Shown here piece by piece: positions 53,749 to 63,950 of a stretch of DNA of 64,000 nt. Positions within the stretch are counted from its first letter, which is position 1, and each line of letters begins with the position of its first letter. The position numbers and the translations under genes were made by a program. The stretch is from Usnea hakonensis (taxonomy: Eukaryota; Ascomycota; Lecanoromycetes; Lecanorales; Parmeliaceae), in assembly GCA_013423325.1 (NCBI GenBank), contig BLJB01000150.1, positions 371,940 to 435,939 of the forward strand, in the 5' to 3' direction. Below the pieces are notes generated by a model. The model was not told the origin of the DNA. It saw nothing but the letters and a program-made list of their open reading frames with translations, and did not search any database.

Positions 53749-55608
53749 ATGAAATCTAATTACGACGTAGTCGTCATTGGCGCGGGACCGCAAGGTCTAG
53801 GTGCAGCCAGGATCTTTCTTGAGCTGGAACCAAAGCTCAGCTTACTGATCGTTGACTCGAACATGTCGGTTGGTGGTGTATGGGCGAAAGAAAAACTATA
53901 CCACGGCCTGGCGACGAACAACTTGCGTGGAACATTTGAATACACCGACTTCCCCATGGACGATGCGCTCGGAGTGAAGACTGGAGAGCATATCCCCGGC
54001 GAGGTCATACACGAGTACTTATGTCGATATGCCGAGAAGCATGATTTGACGAGGCGAATTGAATTTGGTCAAACGGTCATGGTTGCAGAAAAGCTGCAAG
54101 CGGGGTGGAAGCTGGAGCTCGAGACCGCCTGCCCAGATCGACGAACGGTCGTTCCGCCGCCAGTGCAACAGACTGTTACATGCTCGAAGCTCATTGTTGC
54201 TGCCGGCCTTACGTCATCTCCTGTTCCCATCACTATCAAGGGCAGCGAGAACTTCACCGCACCAATTGTTAATTTTGGCGACTACGCTCGCAGAGCACCC
54301 CAAGTTTACGAAGATAGCTCCATCGGCCACGTTACCGTGTTGGGAGGTGGCAAAGCTGCGCACGACATTGTCTACTTAATGGGAACCCACGGTAAGCGGG
54401 TGACCTGGATCATCAGAGCCTCGGGTTATGGGCCGACATTTATGGCGCGCCCACATATTTACATTGGGCCCTTTAGATGTTGGCTTGAAAAGCTAACCAC
54501 AACACGGTGTCTGACGTGGCTTTCTCCATGTGTTTGGGGTGATGCCGATGGATTTGGACTTGTCCGACACTTGCTTCACGGCACGAGCTGGGGTCGATGG
54601 TTCGTTGACACTTTCTGGGCGAAAATGGGATCCGATACGCTTGAGCAGAGCGGCATACTGAAGAACGAAGCCACAAAAGATTTGTTACCAGATCAATCAA
54701 TATTTTGGTATGGTGTGAGCCTTGCAATCTTGAATTATCCAAAGGATCTCTACGAGCTTGTCAGAAGTGGTCAAGTGGAGGTGATCAGGAAGGACATCAA
54801 ATCCCTCGAATCAGAAAAAACCATACGCTTTGAGGATGGGACATCGATACAGACGGATTGTTTCATCGCGAGTACAGGATGGAAGTGGACATCAAGCATC
54901 CAATACCGGCCAAAAGAAATTCACGCAGATTTGGGACTGCCAAGTGCGGAGTACACCAGAACGCAACAGGAAATCTGGGACAAGCTGGATTCACGTGCAG
55001 ATGCCGAGATCTTCGCGAGGTTTCCAAAGCTTGCGACGGGGCCCAAGATGGATCAGGAATCCCTGATTGGACAAGAGAAAGGCGGGCTTCGTGAAAGGTT
55101 CACTCCGTGGCGACTCTGGAGGGGCATCGCACCGCCCTCGCTGCCTACTCGAGACATCGTCTTCCTAGGGAACGTCCAGCTTCTTCGGGGGACATTGAGA
55201 ACGGAAATCAGCAGCATCTGGGCCTACGCCTACATGATGGGCGAACTTGGACCTGTGAGGTCCATCTGCAAGCCTTCGAAGCAGCTGCGGCTGGAGCCGA
55301 CGGTGGAGCATAGGGACGACACCGCAATCAAACAGACGGGGACGGTGGATGATGTCAGATACGACACGGCGCTATTACAGCGTTGTTGCAAGTGGAGGAC
55401 GCCGTATGGATACGGTGCTAGATATCCGGATATCGTGTTTGAGATGATCCCGTATTTCGATATGTTGCTGCAGGACTTGGGGTTGAAGACTTGGCGGAAG
55501 GGGTGGGGATGGGTGGGAGAGGTGTTAGGGGGCAGTTATGGTCAGCCGGATTACAAAGGGTTAGCGGAGGAGTGGAAGGAGAGTCGCCGGGGAAGGAAGG
55601 AGGATTGA
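53749..55608 (+). CDS. flavin-dependent monooxygenase-like protein
   Basis: An intronless frame gives 619 residues. The N-terminal Rossmann motif is VVVIGAGPQGLGAARIFLE (GxGxxG) and a second dinucleotide-binding motif is VTVLGGGKAAHDIVYLMG near residue 198, as in class B flavin monooxygenases (FAD and NADPH). Other blocks are GGVWAKEKLYHGL, an FMO-like GGVW, and IASTGWKW. The FMO fingerprint FxGxxxHxxxY/F is not in standard form (NFGDYARRAPQVY), so the subfamily is unclear. The C-terminal 120 residues (LLQRCCKWRTPYGYGARYPD) resemble fungal FMO-like proteins that are often found in secondary-metabolite pathways. It has its own TATA box, unlike its neighbours. The substrate is unknown. Confidence 0.8.
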   Translation: MKSNYDVVVIGAGPQGLGAARIFLELEPKLSLLIVDSNMSVGGVWAKEKLYHGLATNNLRGTFEYTDFPMDDALGVKTGEHIPGEVIHEYLCRYAEKHDLTRRIEFGQTVMVAEKLQAGWKLELETACPDRRTVVPPPVQQTVTCSKLIVAAGLTSSPVPITIKGSENFTAPIVNFGDYARRAPQVYEDSSIGHVTVLGGGKAAHDIVYLMGTHGKRVTWIIRASGYGPTFMARPHIYIGPFRCWLEKLTTTRCLTWLSPCVWGDADGFGLVRHLLHGTSWGRWFVDTFWAKMGSDTLEQSGILKNEATKDLLPDQSIFWYGVSLAILNYPKDLYELVRSGQVEVIRKDIKSLESEKTIRFEDGTSIQTDCFIASTGWKWTSSIQYRPKEIHADLGLPSAEYTRTQQEIWDKLDSRADAEIFARFPKLATGPKMDQESLIGQEKGGLRERFTPWRLWRGIAPPSLPTRDIVFLGNVQLLRGTLRTEISSIWAYAYMMGELGPVRSICKPSKQLRLEPTVEHRDDTAIKQTGTVDDVRYDTALLQRCCKWRTPYGYGARYPDIVFEMIPYFDMLLQDLGLKTWRKGWGWVGEVLGGSYGQPDYKGLAEEWKESRRGRKED

Positions 55609-55865
55609 GGATGGGGATCCAGGGCACTCGCATCGAGAAATATTTGTCCTCTGTCGTTGTCGATGATATTTCAATCGGCACTATAGATCATGACCATTCT
55701 TACTAGCGCTTACTCTTCAAATGCAGTCAGGGTATATCCTGGTTCTGAAATGTTGTTTTGCAATTTGATTAACTTTGGCTTGCGGGCAGATCTCTTCTGT
55801 CCGTCTCCCATCCCACTGAAGCCTCACAGAAGAAGACAAGAGAAGTACAGGAAGAACGAGCTACC
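55609..55865. other. short intergenic region
   Basis: About 257 bp between tandem genes; the last 60 bp are A/G-rich leader sequence. Confidence 0.35.
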
Positions 55866-56861
55866 ATGGCATCAAAGAAAGCAGCATCACCGCCTTCATT
55901 AGAGCCAATGGATATGTTCCCATTTCGAGGCGAGTACGGTGGCAGCACTGCCGGCGCCGCTCTCTTCGTCGCCGCTCGTACGGCCGTGCCTTTACTATTC
56001 TACGCACTCCTGGCGCCGCCGACTTCCGCGCTCTCGGTTTTCTCAAGGTTTCCCCAGGCTTATCCATCTCGACCTCCTCCGAGAGAAAGCCTGTCGGTTC
56101 CCTTCGTTCCAGATGCCCTATTGCGCTGGGTCGTGGAGTTTCTCGGCTTGCCGTCGTACTCCGCGATTGTATTTTTAGGTGCGGCGCTCCCCTCGGTCAC
56201 GTTTATCATGTATAATACCGTATGGAGGCGCGAGAGGTTTCCGATGACGGGACAAGGTGGATCGGTCCAAGTCACCACGTAAGTCTGCTTTTTCGATATG
56301 GCTTCGAATGGGTACCGCTGGTGCCACGATTGGAGCTGTATGACAGGGTCATGAACACTGTTTTCCGTTTTCCGAACGCGTACTGTGGCTCTCCAGAAGA
56401 ACAGCTTTCTGACTTAGAGAATTTGAAGGCAAGTGAACCTCTTCGATAGCATCCATGCCTTTCTCTATGTGTACTTGGCGTCCCGCAATCCCACCTGGTC
56501 ACCAACCATTTTCCAATGGACGCCCATCATCTTCGTCGCAGGGCTCAGCCTCCACGTCTTAGCCGATCACAGCAAATATCTGTTTCGAAAAGACGCGAAG
56601 AACAAAGGGAAAGTGTACACGGGAGGTGTCTGGGGCGTGGTCCGACATCCCAACTTCCTCGGTTTTACGATTTGGAGAACAGCATTTGCGACTGCGGCCG
56701 GCGGTTGGGGATTTGGCTTGCTAGCTTTGTCCATGTTTGCTTATATTCTGGGCGGCACTTCTGTTCGCGTTCTTGAGGATTACATGGATCGAGCGTATAG
56801 GGGGGAGTGGAAGAAGGCGACGGAGGAGGTGAGGTGGAAGATGATTCCTGGCATATGGTGA
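55866..56861 (+). CDS. integral membrane methyltransferase-fold protein (ICMT/DUF1295-like)
   Basis: Two exons (55866-56278, 56429-56861) give 281 residues. Several hydrophobic helices are seen. The C-terminal half has the GGVWGVVRHPNFLGFTIWR block, which is the VRHPxYxG motif shared by isoprenylcysteine carboxyl methyltransferases, phosphatidylethanolamine methyltransferases and steroid-reductase-like DUF1295 proteins, then VRVLEDYMDRAYRGEWKKAT. The substrate is not determinable. The acceptor of the 150-nt intron (TTGAAG) is chosen because it keeps the frame. A short helix-rich N-terminus precedes the first membrane segment (MFPFRGEYGGSTAGAAL). Confidence 0.75.
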
Positions 56862-57156
56862 AGTCTTGTATCAGTCCATAGCGTCGCACTATCTTAACAA
56901 GCCTAAACGCCTAGATCCTCAATATGACTGGATTTATGACTGAATCGGTAATTGATGAAAGGTGAATGGAGGTTCTGTAGCGGTTCAAGTTGTCTCACCT
57001 GCATCACCGCCGCTAGCCGAGACGGGTCCGCCGAAGATATTTGAAGCTGCCATTTTCATTCTGCTACCATCACCTCAGTCTTTTATCACTAGCTAGTAAT
57101 TGTCCTATCTCACATCTTCTCACACTCCTTTCCTTCCTTCCATATTACTCTCCGCC
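56862..57156. other. intergenic, LPD1 upstream
   Basis: About 295 bp with a pyrimidine-rich run (ACTCCTTTCCTTCCTTCC) just before the LPD1 ATG. No other element is recognised. Confidence 0.4.
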
Positions 57157-58904
57157 ATGATTCGTACCCTGATGCCCAAGGGCGCATCGAGGTCCGCTAC
57201 AAGACCGTTGAGCTGTTCCAATACAACTTCACCAACCAGAATCTGTCTATATCAAAGCAGAAGTCGAGGTTATGCAACAGAAGCTTGTGAGCACTACAGA
57301 CATCTTACATCTGGAGCTTGCTGACCGTCCATAGCGGAGCATGACCTGATTATCATCGGCGGAGGCGTTGCCGGCTATGTCGCCGCCATAAAAGCAGGGC
57401 AAGAGGGCATGAAAGTAGCTTATTTCTGGCATCGAAACATCCTCAAATTGAACACTCACATTGAGTTAGGTAGCTTGTATAGAAAAGCGTGGTGCTCTGG
57501 GTGGAACTTGTTTAAATGTCGGCTGCATACCCTCCAAGTCCCTCCTCAACAACTCCCATATGTACCACCAAATCCTCCACGATACCAAAAAGCGAGGCAT
57601 AGACGTTGGCCATGTCAAGCTCAACCTGAAACAAATGATGGCTGCGAAGAATACGTCGGTGGATGGCCTGACGAAAGGAGTGGAATTTCTGTTCAAGAAG
57701 AACAAAGTCGACTACATAAAAGGCACAGGCGCGTTTTCCGGAGAAAATGAGGTCACGGTCAACTTAGTAGATGGCGGAGAGCAGACACTGCGCGGGAAAA
57801 ATATTTTTATCGCTACGGGCAGTGAAGCGACGCCATTCCCAGGGCTTACGATAGACGAAAAAAAGGTCATTACGAGTACGGGGGCAATCGCGCTGGAATC
57901 AGTGCCAAAGAAGATGGTGGTGATTGGAGGCGGTATCATTGGCCTTGAAATGGTAATTGGGGCTGCATGCCGAATGTTCAAGTAGCCATGCTAATTCTGG
58001 GGACCTAGGGTTCTGTCTGGTCAAGACTGGGATCAGAAGTCACAGTCGTCGAATTCCTGGGTCAAATTGGAGGCCCCGGCATGGACGCCGAGATCTCAAA
58101 AACAACCAAGAAGATACTGGAAAAGCAAGGCATGAAATTCAAGCTTGGCACGAAAGTCATGAAAGGCGACTCCAGCGGCGAAGGTGTGAAGCTGGAAGTC
58201 GAGGCTGCAAAAGGCGGAAAAGCTGAGACCGTAAGCCATACTTGCTCTAATCCATACTGTAAGATCCCTTGTTAATCTTCCCCTAGCTCGACGCAGACGT
58301 CGTCCTCGTAGCTATTGGCCGCCGCGCCTACACAGCCGGCCTTGGTCTCGAAAATATTGGCCTCGAAGTCGACAACAAAGGCCGCCTCATAATAGACGAA
58401 CAATACCGCACCAAAATCCCCCACATCCGCGTTATAGGCGACTGTACCTTTGGCCCCATGCTCGCACATAAAGCGGAGGAAGAAGGTGTCGCGGCCGTCG
58501 AATACGTCACAAAGGGTTTCGGCCACGTCAATTACAACGCCATTCCCTCGGTCATGTACACACACCCAGAAGTCGCATGGGTAGGGCAGAACGAAGCGGA
58601 AGTGAAAGAGCAAGGGGTCAAATACAAGGTGGGAAGTTTCCCATTCTCGGCGAACTCACGGGCGAAGACGAATTTGGAGACGGAGGGGATGGTCAAGTTC
58701 ATCGCGGACGCGGAGACGGATCGGATACTGGGGATTCATATCGTGGGGCCCAATGCGGGAGAGATGATTGCGGAGGGGGTGCTGGCGATTGAGTATGGTG
58801 CGTCGAGTGAGGATGTGGGGAGGACGAGTCACGCGCATCCGACGTTGGCGGAGGCATTCAAGGAGGCGGCGATGGCGACGTATGGGAAGGCGATTCATTA
58901 TTAG
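57157..58904 (+). CDS. LPD1: dihydrolipoamide dehydrogenase, mitochondrial (E3)
   Basis: Five exons (57157-57286, 57335-57414, 57470-57952, 58009-58230, 58287-58904) give 510 residues. The N-terminus is an Arg/Ser-rich mitochondrial presequence (MIRTLMPKGASRSATRPLSC). FAD binding is at DLIIIGGGVAGYVAAIKAG, the redox pair in GGTCLNVGCIPSK (Cys84/Cys89), NAD binding near VVIGGGIIGLE, and the active-site His-Glu in RTSHAHPTLAEAFKEA. This is E3 of the pyruvate, 2-oxoglutarate and branched-chain dehydrogenase complexes and of the glycine cleavage system. Length is normal. Intron 2 (57415-57469) is bounded by the direct repeat GTAGCTT. Confidence 0.96.
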
Positions 58905-59989
58905 AGAGCGCGGCAGATGAGTGGTGGGCGGACGGAAACTCCTGTAAATAATTTGGTTGCAAACCCCTTTCAACACCAATTAGGTAGATCTTGAAATCTG
59001 GCGTGATAGCGTAATGGCAATTGAATCCTCGCTGGTTGATCGTGCCAGTTCTCACTCCAAGCTACAACTACGAATGGCATTCCGACACCCAACCCTCAGC
59101 TATTTAGCGGTCCCTATGTTCCAGCACACCACCACCACCACCACCACTATCAACGGTCCAATCCATCAAAAGTCATACGCCATTCCCGTCCCCCCAATTC
59201 GACACAGATCCCTCTACGGACATCCCATCAAGATTTCATACTCCTCGCTCTTCCCCCCCAAAACCCCCAGAAAAACCGTTGCCGCAACCTCCAGAGCGCT
59301 AGTGAGACAGGGCGAGTCGACGAGGGCTGCTAGCGCTGCTTTCATGTCTTCAAGATAGGGTTCTGGGAAAGTAGGAAGAGAGCACACTTGCGGGGTGTCA
59401 TGGTGTAGAGTCGATGGGTTGGACATGGAGATGGGTGCAGTTGAGGAATGGTATTTCTTGTGGTGGATTGATGGTGGCTGTGATGGTAAGAGCGAGGAGG
59501 ATGTTTAGCGGATTAGGAGAAGCTGCGTGCACGGTGATGTTTGAAAGAGCGAGGTTGGTAGCGGTCTATGTTGTTCAAGGTCGAGTCGGGAGACTTCATA
59601 TGAAGAATGGACTCTGATCGCTTGGAGTTCGCCTTTCTGAAGGAAATATGTGACGTTTTGGACATTCTCGGATTGAAATCGAGATTGACAAGATGTTTTC
59701 TGTCACGACGTCAAGGGCCCCGTCGACGTTTGGCAGACCCAAGGGTAGAGTAACGCCGGGTACGCGTCCACATTGATTCCCCTGATCAATTGAGGAGGTC
59801 AGGTTTGAAAAATGTAAGTAAGGTGCAGGTGGAAGCCAAGTATGTAAGTCACAGGTCTATTCCTTAGCCCTTGTTGGATTTCCCGGGGTCCACGGAACAT
59901 AGGAACAATTCAAACACTGACTGTTTGAGAGCTGCTAGTCACCAGTGAGACTGCATGCTCCTTTCGAGGGCTGTCTGATGATTTCAAGA
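58905..59989. other. intergenic, 1.1 kb
   Basis: No supported gene. Frames at 59014-59358 (+) and 59426-59214 (-) overlap on opposite strands, and neither has a recognisable domain; the plus frame contains an ACC run encoding poly-Thr. Confidence 0.4.
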
Positions 59990-61914
59990 TCAAGGCTTCT
60001 TCTCCATGACGAGGGCAGGATCACTAAACCATTCCAGCTTTATACGCTCCAGCGCCTTGACTGCCCCCACCTCGGCCGATACTGGATCACTGCTACGGCA
60101 TTCCAAATAGATCTTGATCTTAGGTTCAGTTCCGGATGCTCTGACTGTGAAGCGAACTCCTTCGTCAACACCATCGAGCCGCTCGAGCCAGCAGGTGATC
60201 ATTTGACTACTTTTTGAGACGGGCAAGTCAGGTTTGTGGTCAACAGTACTGGAATCGTATCCCACTGTCAGGTCCCGCCAGCGCAGTACAGACCTGTTTG
60301 CAACAAGCTTTGGGTAAGGGTTCCCAATGCGACGCACATCTCCGAATACTGCTGACGTTACTGTCGCGTCTGGAGACCGCCAGTACGTGTTGATCGTATG
60401 GAAATAGCCGTATTCGCCATACAGTTCCTGGAGTTTAGACCAGGGGGAACAATACGGCCAATCCTTGCAAGCGCGCAGAAAAAGGACGGCGGCTGCTATG
60501 CCATCCTTGTCACAGACGATACTTGGAAACATGTAACCTAGCGCCTCCTCATAAGCAAAATGTGTCTTCTTGCCCTCATCCTGCAGGGCTAATGAGCGGT
60601 TACCCAGCCATTTGAAGCCAGTGAGTGTTTCCTCTACAGCAATGCCTTGAGCTTCCGCAAGCACCGAGAGCATTTGAGATGATACTGCGGTCGTTAGCAT
60701 CTTATCATGGCCAGTGTTCTTGGGCTTGATGTTTTTGGCCAGGTAGGCTGAGAGGAGCACTCCCACTTGATCGCCTGTAAATTGATGCCAGGAGCCATCA
60801 TTCAGCTTCTCGGCAACAGCAAAACGATCTGCGTCAGGGTCGTTTGCCAGGATCAATCGTATATTACCGCGGTCTGCTGTTGCCTTTGCTAGGTCAAGAG
60901 CGCCAGCTTCTTCAGGATTCGGAAAGACCACCGTGGGAAATTCAGCGTCAGGTCGGGCTTGCTCATGGACTACTACGATGCGGTCATGACTACCTAATAC
61001 CTTTAAGATGGCTTCCATAGGGACGAGACCAACACCGTGCATAGGGGTATACACGAATTCCAGAGAAGGACAGGCAAGACTTTGGGACGCGCTAATGTAT
61101 TGACGTACCGTGTCGAGGTAGCTTGACCGTAACTTTTCGAGGATGGGGACAAACAGCTTAGACTGTCTGCTGCTCTCCATGTTCCAAGATACTGGCTCTA
61201 GGTTGTTAAGTATGGCGTTTGCAATTTCGGCATCGACCGGGCTGTTGATTCTGCGAGATAACAATCAAAAGTCAGCAGATCTTCGTCAAGGTCAATCCTT
61301 GACTTGCGGAATTATTCTGCGTAGCTATGTCATGTTTTGCGCTTTATATACATCGTGTAGTTCAGAATGAGAACAAGACCATTGAGAGATCATGAACTAG
61401 CCACCTACTGGCACGCGTTTGATCCATAGACTTTGTAGCCATTGTCTTGTTTTGGATTGTGGCTAGCAGTGATCATGATACCAGCGGCAGCATGGAGCTC
61501 TTTGACTGCGAAAGGCACCATTGGCGTATGGACGAGGTCTTCGAACCACAGTACTCGGAACCCTTTGGCGATGAAGGCGGCAGCTGCAAGTTCTGCAAAT
61601 TTCTTGGAGTTGTGGCGGCCATCATACCCAATTACGACTCCTGCCGAAGCTGCCGAAGTACTTCCTTCTTCCAAGAGATACTGAGCTAGACCTTGGGATG
61701 TCTGGATAATGGTTAAGCTGTTGAGTCGTGAGAAGCCAGCCTCCATTCGAGCCCTGAGACCAGCTGTACCAAAGGTGAGCCTCGAGCCGAGAAGACTATC
61801 CAATTTTTTGACGTTTTGCTGCCTGGCGAGTTCCAAAATCTCCGCTCTCGTGGCTTCATCCCTGTCCAAGCGTAGCCATTCTTGGGTAAGAGCCTCTATG
61901 GTGGACGTTGTCAT
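59990..61914 (-). CDS. phosphoglucomutase/phosphopentomutase, PGM2-type (yeast Pgm3-like)
   Basis: Two exons (61914-61409 and 61250-59990) give 588 residues. The alpha-D-phosphohexomutase motifs are complete: LTFGTAGLRARMEAGFSRLN, the phosphoserine loop TASHNPKQDNGYK (Ser near 150), the metal loop ANDPDADRFAV, the sugar loop EETLTGFKWLGNRS and the phosphate-binding RASGTEPKIKIYLE. This is the PGM2 branch (human PGM2, yeast PGM3), which favours pentose-1-phosphates over glucose-1-phosphate and so links nucleoside salvage to the pentose phosphate pathway. The start MTTSTIEALTQEWLRLDRDE is preferred over the ATG 9 nt upstream. A relic fragment of the same gene occurs at 63703-63796. Confidence 0.93.
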
Positions 61915-62304
61915 CTTGATCAATGACGGTTAAATGCTGTCAGGAAGGAAAACACGATCGATTGAGAGGTCGGGTCCCTCGGTCTGATGCATTAGCATGA
62001 TCAAAACCAATTGGATGTTTACCAACAGCGTATGTTGTAGGTAGTACTGATTACACTCCAGTACTGAGAATGATGCAAATTCGGTGGTAAGAGGGATGGT
62101 ATTCTGCAAATTTCTACCTCCACAGTACCTGTCAGAAGCAGCACGGATTGATCCGAGGGACAATGAGACGGAGATTCAATACGGAAGTTTAATTTCTAGT
62201 GGTAATGTAAATTATCGTTGCCAGGTAATTCGTAATTATGTAGTTTGGCCACCAGGCTGCAAGATATTGGAACAATAACTTGTATTTAACTACGTATTGT
62301 TCAA
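61915..62304. other. intergenic, PGM upstream
   Basis: About 390 bp, AT-rich at the left end; it holds the phosphomutase promoter and the 3' flank of the next gene. Confidence 0.4.
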
Positions 62305-62846
62305 CTATTTCTTATGTTGCTCATACACCTTCCAAAACTTCCAATAAGCATTTACAAGCACGCTGTTGTCATGGTCCTGAGGCGTTGAAGGATAGGCCAT
62401 ATTGGCACGAAGAACGAAGTCTTGAAAAGCTTGTTTCAATTCGAATGAGGGCTCTTTCCCTTCCGCGCTTTGCATAAGTAGAGTTGAGTAAGCATTGAGG
62501 ACTGAAAATATTCCTCCGTCGATGCCTTTCTCATCTGAGATTGTTAGCTTTTTGGTAAATCATGTGTAGGAGATGAGAACTTCATACAATAGTCGAGGAC
62601 TGTTGCAAAATCAAATCCGTAGAGATGAGTGTACACTGCCGTATCCCGTCGGTTGTCATGCCTGAAGAGGTATGCATCACTGAGCGCATTGCCATGGTGT
62701 GCGATGATATTGCCAGCTTTGATTGCGTCGATTCGTTGGTATTCCGCTAACTTGAGCACATCTCTTCTTATGAAGTAATCAATGCATCGACGCCGGATCG
62801 CGAGAGCTGCATCTTCCATCCATCTCCCGTCAACATCAAAACGCAT
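62305..62846 (-). CDS. hypothetical protein, possibly 5'-truncated at repeat copy B
   Basis: Two exons (62846-62588, 62534-62305) give 162 residues. The 53-nt intron (T|GTATGAAG ... ATCTCAG|AT) joins VLDYYEKGIDGGIFSVLNAY, which reads naturally. The body is helical: AALAIRRRCIDYFIRRDVLK, AEYQRIDAIKAGNIIAHHG, SDAYLFRHDNRRDTAVYTHL, then QAFQDFVLRANMAYPS and a short C-terminal helix (WKFWKVYEQHKK). No family is recognised. The open frame extends upstream 69 nt from the ATG to a TGA that lies at the left edge of the repeat, so the original 5' end may have been removed by that repeat. Confidence 0.55.
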
Positions 62847-62913
62847 TCTTGTCACCTCCTTCTCAAGGATGTCAGTTTTGCTTGTACTATTTTCGTGGGA
62901 GCTCCGCAAAGCC

Positions 62914-63597
62914 AATCATATAATCGGATTCGATATTCCCGGCGCTAAAACATACTCTAAATAGGCTTTATACCCGAATAGGAAAGTCTTAAGAACTTCG
63001 TTTCTTTTAATCTTTTTTACCTTAATTCCTTTTCTTCTGTATATAATATAAAGTAACAATAATATAAAGAGGTAGAATTCTAGAGTAAATAATACGCTTT
63101 TAAACGATATCTTATATAAGGATTTTGACCGCCTATTATAGGTTCTATAAGAAAAAGAAGAAATCAGTAGATTTGGGAGTAGATTTGGGAGAGAAGGGGG
63201 GGTTTTCAGGGGGTCTCCCCCTAAGAAAAAGAATGGATTTGGGAATAGATTTGGGAGAGAAGGGGGGTTTCAGGGGGTCCCCCCCTGAGAGAAAGAAGAA
63301 ATCAGTGGATTTGGGAGTAGATTTGGGAGAGAAGAGGGGGTTTTCAGGGGGTCTCCCCCGAAGAAAAAGAATGGATTTGGGAATAGACTTGGGAGAGAAG
63401 GGGGGTTTCAGGGGGTCCCCCCCTGAGAGAAAGAAGAAATCAGTGGATTTGGGAATAGATTTGGGAGAGAAGGGGGGTTTCAGGGGGTCCCCCCCTGAGA
63501 GAAAGAAATCAGTGGATTTGGGAGTAGATTTGGGAGAGAGAAAAAGAAGAAACCAATGGATTTGGGAATAGAAAAATCAGCCCCTAGGGATTTACAG
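62914..63597. repeat. dispersed repeat family, copy B (684 bp) with expanded minisatellite
   Basis: This stretch is homologous to 25153-25532 across the left flank (GCTAAAACATACTCTAAAT), the AT-rich middle, GATTTTGACCGCCTATT and the right end (GCCCCTAGGGATTTACA). Its core is about 5.5 tandem units at about 63145-63560. Copy A carries fewer than two of these units, so most of the length difference is array expansion. The right end is directly followed by a unique region with the PGM relic. Confidence 0.85.
63145..63560. repeat. 66/72-bp minisatellite with alternating unit types
   Basis: Units alternate between a long type (72 bp, contains AAATCAGT) and a short type (66 bp), giving a higher-order pattern long-short-long-short-long. 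Each unit ends in a 7-bp stem hairpin, CAGGGGG-TCT-CCCCCTG or CAGGGGG-TCC-CCCCCTG. One + strand frame is open through the whole array (pattern SVDLGVDLGEKGGF, then RMDLGIDLGEKGGF). No ATG start, promoter or homologue supports a gene. Confidence 0.9.
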
Positions 63598-63702
63598 AAG
63601 TCCCACGCCCCAGCACATATTATTATTTAAGCTACAGATCTTGGCGGGGTACATGCTTGGCAGGCAGTAGGGACCGTAGGGTACTTAGCGATGGTGATTT
63701 CT

Positions 63703-63796
63703 GCCATGATACCCCATGATCACACCTGCCCAAGCTTTCAGGAGATACTGAGCTAGGCCCTGTGATGTCTAGATGATGGTCAGGCTGTTCAGTCCA
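63703..63796 (-). pseudogene. relic fragment of the PGM2-type phosphomutase gene
   Basis: Minus-strand translation reads GLNSLTII, a TAG stop (63771-63769), then TSQGLAQYLL, a deletion of several residues, then AGVIMGYHG. The intact gene at 59990-61914 reads RLNSLTIIQTSQGLAQYLLE, then SAGVVIGYDGRH. Homology covers only about residues 60-99 and the Gln codon has become a stop (C to T). It is a short, diverged duplicate 2 kb from the intact copy. Confidence 0.85.
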
Positions 63797-63950
63797 AACT
63801 AAGACAGTAGAATAACAGATCTTTTCACTTGCGATACTCGAGCAGTAAACCCTACATTAGATGCTTGGACCTTTGTAGCCAGACGACTAGGAGCATGTTT
63901 TCCAGTAAGATAATTAGACCTACGGAGTATTAATAAGGGGTTCTGTTAGG

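Noticed and set aside
59014..59426. Overlapping opposite-strand frames with poly-Thr and Ala-rich stretches
   Set aside because: Neither shows a domain, and the two cannot be distinguished from chance.
63125..63571. A 148-codon frame through the minisatellite as a protein-coding gene
   Set aside because: No ATG at the start (opens with TTG), copy A has the frame interrupted, and there is no promoter, homologue or splice support. Reported as a repeat and as an observation.
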